A DNA stretch of 37,436 nt, taken from a candidate division WOR-1 bacterium RIFOXYB2_FULL_37_13. Lineage in GTDB: Bacteria; Margulisbacteria; WOR-1; XYC2-FULL-46-14; XYC2-FULL-37-10. The position numbers and the translations under genes were made by a program. The DNA lies in the NCBI GenBank assembly GCA_001771535.1, contig MEUB01000029.1, forward strand, positions 1-37,436. The letters run 5' to 3'. The notes beneath the pieces are model-generated. The model made no database searches. It was not told the origin of the DNA and saw only the letters and a program-made list of their open reading frames with translations. Below are positions 8,362-14,857 of the stretch, piece after piece (the first letter of the stretch is position 1; every line of letters starts with the position of its first letter).

Positions 8362-9128
8362 AAGCTCTTGAGGTAGAAAATTTAATTTGCGGGTATAAAG
8401 ATAAAGTAGTAATTAAAAACCTGTCTTTTACTGTAACGGCCGGTGAATTTGTTGGAATTGTAGGGCCCAACGGATCAGGAAAGACAACTCTTTTAAGAAC
8501 TATAAGTGGTCTTTTGCCTCTTACTATGGGAGAAATACGGTTAGAAGGCGGGAATTTCAAAAATCTTACCAGAAACGAGCTTGCCAAAACGGTTGCTTTT
8601 GTTCCGCAGCTGATGGAGCCAGTCGAAGGTTTTTCTGTTTTAGATATGGTCCTTTTAGGCCGAACCCCTTACGTTAACCGTTTTAGCTTTGAATCTGCCG
8701 AAGATATACAGGTTGCTAAATGGGCAATAAAAGAGCTTCAAGCGGAAGAATTTACAGATCAGGATGTAACAAAACTTTCCGGCGGTGAATTTCAGCGGGT
8801 TGCGATTGCAAGAGCCTTGGCTCAGGAGCCTAAAATATTGCTTCTTGATGAGCCGATTTCTCACCTCGATTTAAGATATCAGGTTAAAATATTAAAACTA
8901 CTTCGCAAATTGCGGCAGCAAAGAACTATTGTTGCCACTTTTCACGATTTAAATATGGCGTCCCGTTTTTGCCAGAAGCTAATGCTTCTTAAAAAAGGGG
9001 AGATAATAGCTTATGGTTATCCCGATGAAGTTTTAACTGCTGAGAATATCTGGAAAGCTTACAGAGTCAAGGCTCAGGTCAAAAAAAATCCCCGCACAAA
9101 AAGAGCAAGCCTAGTTTTCCTCCCTTAA
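8358..9128 (+). CDS. ABC transporter ATP-binding protein (BtuD/FecE-like)
   Basis: Cytoplasmic ATPase powering the importer encoded by the two preceding genes. The 256 residues hold a complete nucleotide-binding domain: Walker A GPNGSGKT (36-43), Q-loop at about 84, signature LSGGEFQR (140-147), Walker B ILLLDEP (160-166), D-loop SHLD and switch histidine H196 in ATFHDL. The C-terminal tail is Lys/Arg-rich. It is translationally coupled to the permease through ATGA. Nothing odd is seen in the catalytic motifs. The following 70 bp carry only a weak inverted repeat (TGTGAGT at 9129-9135, ACTCACA at 9171-9177) without a T-run. Confidence 0.94.
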   Translation: MKALEVENLICGYKDKVVIKNLSFTVTAGEFVGIVGPNGSGKTTLLRTISGLLPLTMGEIRLEGGNFKNLTRNELAKTVAFVPQLMEPVEGFSVLDMVLLGRTPYVNRFSFESAEDIQVAKWAIKELQAEEFTDQDVTKLSGGEFQRVAIARALAQEPKILLLDEPISHLDLRYQVKILKLLRKLRQQRTIVATFHDLNMASRFCQKLMLLKKGEIIAYGYPDEVLTAENIWKAYRVKAQVKKNPRTKRASLVFLP

Positions 9129-9196
9129 TGTGAGTGTGTATAATTTGTATTTATTAGCTAATTACTAACTACTCACACTATTGCTAAAGACTTGAA

Positions 9197-9270
9197 TGGG
9201 CGGTGTAGGAGTCGAACCTACGACCTCCTCGGTGTAAGCGAGGCATTCTAACCAGCTGAACTAACCGCCC
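9197..9270 (-). tRNA. tRNA-Val(TAC)
   Basis: On the minus strand the acceptor GGGCGGT pairs with ACCGCCC, followed by discriminator A. The anticodon stem CCTCG/CGAGG holds the loop CTTACAC, giving anticodon TAC. The T-arm is GTAGG-TTCGACT-CCTAC. No CCA is encoded. It is the last gene of a four-tRNA array read leftwards. Confidence 0.95.
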
Positions 9271-9273
9271 GTT

Positions 9274-9345
9274 TAACTGATAACTTATAACCAATAACCT
9301 ATAACAGAGAACCGCAAAATTGCCTTTGTTATAAGTTATCAGTTA
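9274..9345 (+). repeat. 18-bp perfect inverted repeat between tRNA-Val genes
   Basis: TAACTGATAACTTATAAC (9274-9291) is the exact reverse complement of 9328-9345, with a 36-nt loop. Further degenerate copies of the same TAACTTATAAC-like word continue to about 9358 and reappear at 9537-9565 between the Val(CAC)-Gln pair and the Arg gene. It may be a processing or folding element of the tRNA transcript, or a spreading simple repeat. Confidence 0.7.
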
Positions 9346-9361
9346 TAAGTTATTAGTTACA

Positions 9362-9433
9362 TGGGCGCGAGAGGGATCGAACCTCTGACCTCTTCCGTGT
9401 GAAGGAAGCATTCCACCACTGAACTACGCGCCC
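9362..9433 (-). tRNA. tRNA-Val(CAC)
   Basis: On the minus strand GGGCGCG pairs with CGCGCCC, discriminator A. The anticodon stem CTTCC/GGAAG holds TTCACAC, so the anticodon is CAC. The T-arm is AGAGG-TTCGATC-CCTCT. No CCA is encoded. With the neighbouring TAC isoacceptor it provides valine reading of GTG and other GTN codons. Confidence 0.93.
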
Positions 9434-9465
9434 TTATAGTCGATCCATTTCGCGTTGCAAATTTA

Positions 9466-9536
9466 CTGGCGGACAGGGATTTGAACCCCGACTGTCGCCT
9501 CCAAAGGGCGATGGCCTACCATTAGCCGATCCGCCA
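9466..9536 (-). tRNA. tRNA-Gln(TTG)
   Basis: On the minus strand the acceptor TGGCGGA pairs with TCCGCCA and is followed by G, the usual glutamine discriminator. A weak U1-A72 first pair is also typical of tRNA-Gln. The anticodon stem TCGCC/GGCGA holds CTTTGGA, giving anticodon TTG. It is short (71 nt) because of a compact D-loop. No CCA is encoded. Confidence 0.9.
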
Positions 9537-9629
9537 TTATAGCTAATAGCTTATAACTAATGGCTTATGGCCAAAAGCAAAAACTATTAACACAAAAAAA
9601 CAGCCAACGATAAAATTATATCACACTCT

Positions 9630-9703
9630 TGCGCCCAGAGTGATTCGAACACTCGACCTTCTGTTTCGTAGACAGACGCTCTATCCATCTGAGCTATGGG
9701 CGC
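9630..9703 (-). tRNA. tRNA-Arg(ACG)
   Basis: On the minus strand GCGCCCA pairs with TGGGCGC, discriminator A. The anticodon stem TCTGT/ACAGA holds CTACGAA, giving anticodon ACG. A34 of this tRNA is the known substrate of TadA, whose gene lies at 16722-17165. It is the first gene of the leftward four-tRNA array. Confidence 0.95.
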
Positions 9704-9715
9704 ATTTAGACTTAA

Positions 9716-9721
9716 ATTATA
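9716..9721 (-). promoter_or_regulatory. Probable -10 box of the tRNA array
   Basis: On the minus strand a TATAAT (9716-9721) lies 12 nt before the first base of tRNA-Arg, a suitable distance for a transcript with a short 5' leader for the whole Arg-Gln-Val-Val array. No good -35 is seen at 17 nt. Confidence 0.45.
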
Positions 9722-9821
9722 CCGTATTTAGGGACGTTGCGCTATTCCTCAAGAAATCTGACGAGATTCCGTCATATCGAGGTTGTTTAGGTAGGCATGA
9801 AAATTGCTAGAATAGCTTAGG

Positions 9822-9875
9822 AAAATGTCCAATTTCCAATGTCGAATGTCGAATGGAGGTATCGCTTTGCGATAT
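9822..9875 (+). repeat. Dispersed repeat, copy 1 (AATGTCCAATTTCC family)
   Basis: It opens AATGTCCAATTTCCAATGTC, continues with GAATG units, and ends in the small hairpin ATCGC-TTT-GCGAT (about 9861-9873). The same word order occurs at 10250-10408 on this strand and at 11354-11412 on the other strand. This copy runs into the 5' end of the four-helix-bundle gene. Bases 9704-9821 show nothing beyond the tRNA promoter. Confidence 0.8.
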
Positions 9876-9885
9876 TTATATAAAA

Positions 9886-10263
9886 ATGCAAAAATATGAT
9901 ATTTATGAGAGAGTGACTGTTTTTGTTGTTAAGATCATTAAATTTTCTGAAAAATTATCAAAAAGTTTTTCAGGTAGGATTATAGCAAAGCAAATGATTA
10001 GATCCGCAAGCTCAGTTGGGGCAAATATGCAAGAAGCAGATGGCGCGACATCAAAAAAGGATTTTATTAATAAGGTTGGAATCTCGAGAAAAGAGGCTCA
10101 AGAGACAAGGTATTGGTTGGATTTATTAAAGAGAGCAAATCTTATTGGGAATCAGCAGAATGTGGAAGAGCTACAGTTTTTATTTTCTGAGTGTGATCAG
10201 ATTGCTAGGATTTTGAGTAGTATTATTAATAGTGCGAGGGAAGGGGAGGGGGAAAATGTCTAA
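9886..10263 (+). CDS. Four-helix-bundle protein (23S rRNA intervening-sequence protein family)
   Basis: The 125 residues from MQKYDIYERV match the small all-helical family often encoded in 23S rRNA intervening sequences and also as solitary genes. Family features are the RSASSVGANMQEADGA segment, the SKKDFINKVGISRKEAQETRYW helix (SKKDFINKVG, KEAQETRYWLDLL) and a C-terminal hydrophobic helix. A function is not established for the family. I chose the ATG at 9886 because residues added by the upstream in-frame ATG at 9853 come entirely from the dispersed repeat. No good Shine-Dalgarno is present at the right distance. The gene is flanked on both sides by direct copies of that repeat, suggesting acquisition or mobility as a cassette. 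Confidence 0.85.
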   Translation: MQKYDIYERVTVFVVKIIKFSEKLSKSFSGRIIAKQMIRSASSVGANMQEADGATSKKDFINKVGISRKEAQETRYWLDLLKRANLIGNQQNVEELQFLFSECDQIARILSSIINSAREGEGENV

Positions 10264-10400
10264 TGTCGAATGTCCAATGATGGTATCGGGAAGCGAAGAA
10301 ATGTCCAATTTCCAATGTCGAATGTCCAATGATGGTATCGGGAAGCGAAGAAATGTCCAATTTCCAATGTCGAATGTCCAATGATGGTATCGCCTTTGGC
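10250..10400 (+). repeat. Tandem array of the dispersed repeat, 52-bp period
   Basis: About three units; equivalent bases are 52 bp apart (for example 10302 and 10354). Each unit reads AATGTCCAATTTCCAATGTC then GAATGTCCAATGATGGTATC; the inner units end GGGAAGCGAAGAA, the last one in a perfect hairpin. The first unit lacks the CCAATTTC part. Together with 9822-9875 it brackets the four-helix-bundle gene. Confidence 0.85.
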
Positions 10401-10408
10401 GATTTTTT
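10389..10408 (+). terminator. Hairpin plus T-run at the end of the repeat array
   Basis: ATCGCC-TTT-GGCGAT (10389-10403) followed by TTTTT forms a compact intrinsic-terminator-like structure. It would end transcription from the four-helix-bundle gene, and it abuts the stop codon of the convergent HExxH-motif gene (10407-10409). Confidence 0.6.
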
Positions 10409-11153
10409 ATATATGGAGAAAACTATTTAATTCATCGCAAGCAAGATCAATATTAAATTCTTTGATTGTTTTATTTTTTTGTCTATCTAAATTGTGAATT
10501 GATTGTAGTTGTGTTTTATATTTCTTTAATATAGCAACTGTTTGCTCTATAACATTATATTGGTTATAAGGATTATGTTTTACCAGCAACTTATATTCTT
10601 CAATGTTTTTAATACTAGCTTTATCATGAAGAAAAGCTTTTATTGAATCATCCCCAAATAAAGTGTTACCTGTTCGCCATGCCGATAATTCGGCATCTAA
10701 TTCCGTAGGAACAGTTATGTTAATTTTTGGTTCTTCAATTTCAATCCTGCCAAGATTATTATACAAAAAACAACCTGCCCAGGATAAGATAAAACTCTTT
10801 ACATCCTGCTCAAGATGACGCAATTCGTGTGCAAAATTCCATGAAAATTCAATATCATCAGCAAGAGAAACCCTTTTAGAAAACCAAATAAAATGAGTAT
10901 ATTTTTTTGATTTTATTATTTTTAATATATCATCTGGACTACATTCTTCAATCTCACCAAGCCGCACATTCATATGTAAACCATAGTTTTTGCTCCATAG
11001 ATCATTTGGATGACTCTTATAGTCTTCATCGTCAAATAGCAAAACAACACCTGAATCAGGCATATTAAAGTTAATCATTATTTTTTCGAGCAACTCTTTT
11101 TTCTCTTTTGACAGATCTAATTTATATATTATTTCGTTTTTTTCATCCCACAT
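10407..11153 (-). CDS. Putative HExxH zinc metallopeptidase-like protein
   Basis: The 248-residue protein is not assigned to a named family. The clear feature is HELRH at 109-113 within WNFAHELRHLEQD, followed about 40 residues later by TELDAELSAWR (150-160). This HExxH-plus-downstream-Glu arrangement is that of gluzincin-type zinc proteases, as in ImmA/IrrE-like and related accessory proteins. No signal peptide or membrane helix is seen, so it is probably cytoplasmic. The C-terminal quarter is helical and Lys-rich. It is very AT-rich, sits between copies of a dispersed repeat next to a tRNA cluster, and so is likely an acquired gene. A possible -10 (TTAAAT after TGT) lies six bases before the ATG. 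Catalytic function is inferred from the motif only. Confidence 0.7.
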   Translation of the reverse strand: MWDEKNEIIYKLDLSKEKKELLEKIMINFNMPDSGVVLLFDDEDYKSHPNDLWSKNYGLHMNVRLGEIEECSPDDILKIIKSKKYTHFIWFSKRVSLADDIEFSWNFAHELRHLEQDVKSFILSWAGCFLYNNLGRIEIEEPKINITVPTELDAELSAWRTGNTLFGDDSIKAFLHDKASIKNIEEYKLLVKHNPYNQYNVIEQTVAILKKYKTQLQSIHNLDRQKNKTIKEFNIDLACDELNSFLHI

Positions 11154-11312
11154 GCGATTATTTAAACATAAGATTGTTATATAGTAAATTGTTTTTGTAG
11201 TGTAGCCACAATATGACTATAATTTAAAGATAATCCGTCATCCATTTGATAAAAAATAAAATTAAGTGGTTGCAAGTTGTAACTGTTTAAATTTTAAAAT
11301 AAAAAGTCAACC

Positions 11313-11339
11313 AAAGTGTATAAATCTAACATACACTTT
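11313..11339. repeat. Stem-loop in the 11154-11442 intergenic region
   Basis: AAAGTGTA (11313-11320) pairs with TACACTTT (11332-11339), loop 11 nt. The region 11154-11442 is otherwise AT-rich, with the inverted copy of the dispersed repeat at 11354-11412 and the uppP promoter at its end. Confidence 0.5.
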
Positions 11340-11353
11340 CAATTTCTTTATCT

Positions 11354-11412
11354 AAAAAATCGCGAAGCGATACCATCATTCGACATTCGACATTGGAAAT
11401 TGGACATTTGCA
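11354..11412 (-). repeat. Dispersed repeat, inverted copy
   Basis: Read on the minus strand it gives AATGTCCAATTTCCAATGTC, two GAATGTC-type units, then ATGATGGTATC and the hairpin ATCGC-TTC-GCGAT followed by six Ts. It matches 9822-9875 closely. Its position directly upstream of uppP means the uppP -35 region overlaps or lies just beside it. Confidence 0.8.
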
Positions 11413-11434
11413 TTTCCCCTCTATCTGGTATAAT
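11407..11434 (+). promoter_or_regulatory. uppP promoter, extended -10
   Basis: TATAAT (11429-11434) with upstream TGG gives a strong extended -10 only eight bases before the uppP ATG. The -35 is weak (TTTGCA, 11407-11412, 16-nt spacer). The transcript should start at or next to the initiation codon. Confidence 0.6.
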
Positions 11435-11442
11435 AAGCCAAA

Positions 11443-12216
11443 ATGGACATCCTCCACAGCATAATAATCGGCATCGTCGAAGGAATAACCGAATTCCTCC
11501 CAATCTCCTCCACAGCCCACATGGTTCTTGCTGCAAAAGTTTTAAATATCGCCCAGTCTGATTTTGTAAAAAGCTTTGAGATAATTATTCAGTTTGGCGC
11601 AATTCTTTCTGTTCTTGTTCTTTACTGGCGAAGATTTTTAGTTGATTCTGAAAGCTTAAAAAGAGTTCTTGCTGCATTTATACCAACCGCGATTCTAGGA
11701 TTTGCTCTTTATAAGTTTATAAAGGGCTATTTAATATCAAACGAAACTATAATAGTCTGGTCTCTTTTGCTCGGTGGTATTATTTTAATAATATTTGAGC
11801 TTTTTCATAAAGAAAGTGACACGGCGGTTGAGGATATTTCAAAGATACCGTACTCAAAATGCATTACAATAGGGCTTTTTCAATCACTTGCGATGTTTCC
11901 TGGAGTTTCAAGATCAGCCGCAACAATAATAGGGGGGCTTACTCTTGGGCTTAAGCGAAAAACGATAGTCGAATTCTCTTTTCTACTTGCTGTCCCCACA
12001 ATGCTTGCGGCATCGGTCCTCGATATTTTAAAAACAGGTAGCTCTTTTACAGTTAATCAAGTAGGTGTTTTGGCTGTTGGATTTGTTGTGTCGTTTGTTG
12101 TCGCGCTTCTTAGTATTAAGTTCTTATTGAGATATATTGAGAAGCATTCTTTTATCCCATTTGGAGTTTACCGTATAATTATCGCTCTTATTTTCATGTT
12201 TGGGTTGTTTCGTTAA
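11443..12216 (+). CDS. uppP: Undecaprenyl-diphosphate phosphatase UppP/BacA
   Basis: Integral membrane phosphatase that recycles undecaprenyl diphosphate to the monophosphate carrier for peptidoglycan and other envelope polymers. At 257 residues it has the usual length and about eight membrane segments. Both active-site motifs are intact: GITEFLPISSTAHM near the N-terminus (Glu-rich motif) and FPGVSRSAATI (about residues 150-160, with the catalytic Ser/Arg). The ATG is eight bases after an extended -10, with no Shine-Dalgarno, so probably leaderless. The SIMPL-domain gene follows after about 50 bp and could be co-transcribed. Confidence 0.96.
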   Translation: MDILHSIIIGIVEGITEFLPISSTAHMVLAAKVLNIAQSDFVKSFEIIIQFGAILSVLVLYWRRFLVDSESLKRVLAAFIPTAILGFALYKFIKGYLISNETIIVWSLLLGGIILIIFELFHKESDTAVEDISKIPYSKCITIGLFQSLAMFPGVSRSAATIIGGLTLGLKRKTIVEFSFLLAVPTMLAASVLDILKTGSSFTVNQVGVLAVGFVVSFVVALLSIKFLLRYIEKHSFIPFGVYRIIIALIFMFGLFR

Positions 12217-12265
12217 AGACTAAAGACTCACACTCAAACTAACTACTTAAAAGGGGTGTTTTGTT

Positions 12266-12958
12266 GTGAAAAAAACTTTGATGATTATCCTGTTTTCTCT
12301 TTTTCTGTCCCCTTGTTTTGCAGATAGCCAGATGCTTGTTGTTACAGGAACAGGCAATGTTAATGTAGAACCTGATACAGCAACAATTACTCTTGGCGTT
12401 CAAACAGAGGATAAAACCGCGTCAAAGGCGCAATCTGAAAATGCAAGACTTATGCAAAAGGTTATTGATTCCGTCAAAAGCTTTAACATACCAAAAGATA
12501 AAATAAAAACTTCCAGATTTAGTATCGGACCAAAGATGAAATATGAAAACGGAAATTCTTATCTTGTAGGGTATATATGTAGCAATCAAGTTTCGGTTAC
12601 AATAAGCGACGATCTTGAAAAGGTTTCAAAAATAATAGACAAAGGTACATCTGCAGGCGCCAATCAAATATTAAGCGTCAATTTTTCAAGAAAAGATATT
12701 TTGCCTTACAGAAAAGAGGCACTAAAGCTTGCTGTTGAATCTGCAAAATCAAAAGCACGCGCCATTGCGGATGCGGCTGGGCTTACTCTTGTCAGGATAG
12801 AAAAGATAGAAGAACAGGGAGTAAATAATTGGGGAATAATCTCACAACAATCAAATATTTCAGCCGATAGGGTGCTTGGAGGCGAATCTTCTACCCCAAT
12901 TTACAGCGGAGATATCAATGTTACGATGAGTGTTAATGTTGCTTATGTTGTGAAATAA
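12266..12958 (+). CDS. SIMPL-domain (DUF541) exported protein
   Basis: A 230-residue secreted protein of the SIMPL/DUF541 family (periplasmic or envelope proteins, with roles in oxidative-stress tolerance reported for some members; the biochemical activity is not defined). A signal peptide covers about residues 1-19 (LMIILFSLFLSPCFA). The mature part starts with VVTGTGNVNVEPDTATITLG, the family's hallmark N-terminal strand, followed by alternating strands and helices, ending NVTMSVNVAYVVK. The cysteine in SPC is not in a proper lipobox. The start is GTG, preceded by AAGGGGTG (12250-12257). It lies downstream of uppP with a 49-bp gap containing a CTCACACTC-type repeat word that resembles one at 9161-9180. 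Confidence 0.9.
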   Translation: MKKTLMIILFSLFLSPCFADSQMLVVTGTGNVNVEPDTATITLGVQTEDKTASKAQSENARLMQKVIDSVKSFNIPKDKIKTSRFSIGPKMKYENGNSYLVGYICSNQVSVTISDDLEKVSKIIDKGTSAGANQILSVNFSRKDILPYRKEALKLAVESAKSKARAIADAAGLTLVRIEKIEEQGVNNWGIISQQSNISADRVLGGESSTPIYSGDINVTMSVNVAYVVK

Positions 12959-12974
12959 ATTGAAATTTTCTATT

Positions 12975-13003
12975 TTAACCTCCGAAGAAGCTGTGTGTAT
13001 AAA
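12975..13003 (+). promoter_or_regulatory. Promoter of the 606-aa orphan gene
   Basis: TTAACC (12975-12980), 17-nt spacer, TATAAA (12998-13003). The predicted start near 13010 gives a short leader that contains the Shine-Dalgarno CGGAGGA immediately upstream of the ATG at 13037. Confidence 0.55.
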
Positions 13004-13036
13004 AAAGGGTTCAAATAAATAACGGAGGAATTAATT

Positions 13037-14857
13037 ATGGGAACATCAGTTGTACCAGTCGGATGTGGGTTTTCAGCTCCTGTCACAAAAAAGGATGATT
13101 TAACAACAGCGCCAGAAGTTGTAGAAGAAGCAAATAGCAATTCCTGCCAGGAAATTTATATAAACCCGCCAATTTGTTGTAATGATATTGATGTGTCTGA
13201 TGCTAATGCTGTTGAATCTAAGCTATATGATGAAATTGCGGAATTGAAAACTTTGTTATCAGCCCCCTCCCAAGATAATGAGATATCATCAAGTGCCGAA
13301 AGAATTGCTGAATTAATCACTCTTATTTATTGTGCGAAAGGAATGGATAAAGCTTGTGAAGCGTTTTCTCTCCTGTATAGCGATGGTTATAATTATATCA
13401 AGGCTCATTCTTTTGTAGAAAATGAAGGGGCAACTCCTCTGGTTTTTGAAAAGCTTGTAAGCAAAAATCCGGAAATAGCCACTGCCATTGCCATAGGATT
13501 TTATTCCGATCAATCCTATGTAATAAAAGAGGTTTTTATCACTAAATCAATGTTTGCTGCATCTCTCTCTCCAAAAGAAAGCGCGGATTTGATAAGTGAA
13601 ATATTTAAAAGAGATAAAGATTTGGCAATTGATATATTTTTATTGATCGACGATCGTAAGAATTTTTTTACAAAGCCCATTCTTGCATCTATTAAAGATC
13701 GTGAGCTTCTGGCATATCTTTTTTTAAATCCTTTACTTCTTGAAGATATAATTACGGTTTTAAATTTAAATAGCACCCAAACAGCAGATTTGGTTGTATC
13801 GGCTTATGATATAGCAATAAAAGAAGATGGCGATTATGCAGAAGTCAGAATCGACAAATTGTTTTCAGCTCTTACTCGCATAGATGACAAGGGTTTGAAA
13901 TTAAAAACATTTCAGATTCTTATTAATAAATACCCAAAACAGGCAATTGGCCTTTTGACTTTTGGGGCTATTAAGGAGAAAAATATTTCAAATGAATTAG
14001 CAGAAAAACTATCTCAAAGGTTTAAAACCAGTGGTTTGACGATCCCTGCTATGCTTGCCTCATTTGTATTATTTATTTATGACGAATTTGGTCAAAAAGA
14101 AGCAGGAAAGGTGCTTAATAACTATTGTCAGGGGAATAAACTTGCAGTAAGAAAAATGTTTGACTTACTCTTTTCTCAAGATCGAGAAACAACAAAAAAA
14201 CTTTTAGCTGAAGAGATTTATTCAGCCTATCTATCATATGTTGCGCAAGCATGTGAAGATGCTGGCATTTCAGATTACGAAATAAGTCAACTATTAGTTG
14301 ACGCTTATAAAAACAGAAAAAACGGCGGTGAAATAGCTGGCAATATTTTTTATTCGCTTAAAGATAAAGATATAAAGAAAACCATTGCCCTTTTTCTCTT
14401 TCAATTCAATTCCAAATATGCGGCTCCTATTATGACTTTCGGAGAAATTACAGAGGAAGAGTTTACTGGAAAGGAAATAGATGAAATTGCAGAAAAAAAC
14501 TCCTCATGGCAAGAGGCAATAGCTTTGATGATTTTGAAGACTTATGAAAAAAATAATAAGACTGGAATATCTGTATTTAATGGCATAATACTCCGTGATC
14601 ATTTTTACCACAAAGATAAATGGGCAATTTTGTATGAAATTGCGAAACAAGAAAGAAGTGTTTATGCTGGCATTACTTCATGTGATTATTGTGACCAAGT
14701 TCTTTGTAATATTATAAGTTTTCCTTTTGAAAACGAAAGCACTCCAGATGAAAAAGAAAAAGCAAACCTAATATTATTAGCTAGGCCTTATTTGATGCAT
14801 AATATTAGCGATAGGGTAAAGGCCTTGATTGATCCAACGCATCCAATTCCGCAATAA
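13037..14857 (+). CDS. Orphan all-helical repeat protein, 606 aa
   Basis: Not recognised. From about residue 75 to the end the sequence looks entirely helical, in repeated pairs of amphipathic helices of about 35-40 residues (for example SADLISEIFKRDKDLAIDIF and KLKTFQILINKYPKQAIGLL). This is reminiscent of HEAT/ARM-type or other solenoid folds. The first 40 residues are polar and rich in Ser, Thr, Val and Pro, with no hydrophobic signal peptide. A CDYCDQVLC cluster lies near residue 555. A strong CGGAGGA site precedes the ATG. The 3' end overlaps the convergent ABC-F gene by 53 bp. It resembles the window's other orphan proteins in its N-terminal composition and monocistronic layout. Function unknown. 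Confidence 0.8.
   Translation: MGTSVVPVGCGFSAPVTKKDDLTTAPEVVEEANSNSCQEIYINPPICCNDIDVSDANAVESKLYDEIAELKTLLSAPSQDNEISSSAERIAELITLIYCAKGMDKACEAFSLLYSDGYNYIKAHSFVENEGATPLVFEKLVSKNPEIATAIAIGFYSDQSYVIKEVFITKSMFAASLSPKESADLISEIFKRDKDLAIDIFLLIDDRKNFFTKPILASIKDRELLAYLFLNPLLLEDIITVLNLNSTQTADLVVSAYDIAIKEDGDYAEVRIDKLFSALTRIDDKGLKLKTFQILINKYPKQAIGLLTFGAIKEKNISNELAEKLSQRFKTSGLTIPAMLASFVLFIYDEFGQKEAGKVLNNYCQGNKLAVRKMFDLLFSQDRETTKKLLAEEIYSAYLSYVAQACEDAGISDYEISQLLVDAYKNRKNGGEIAGNIFYSLKDKDIKKTIALFLFQFNSKYAAPIMTFGEITEEEFTGKEIDEIAEKNSSWQEAIALMILKTYEKNNKTGISVFNGIILRDHFYHKDKWAILYEIAKQERSVYAGITSCDYCDQVLCNIISFPFENESTPDEKEKANLILLARPYLMHNISDRVKALIDPTHPIPQ

Noticed and set aside
9853-9885. Earlier start for the four-helix-bundle protein
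   Set aside because: The 11 extra residues are encoded by the dispersed repeat and do not fit the family's N-terminus.
10250-10400. CRISPR array
   Set aside because: The units are contiguous 52-bp tandem repeats without spacers and no cas genes are nearby.
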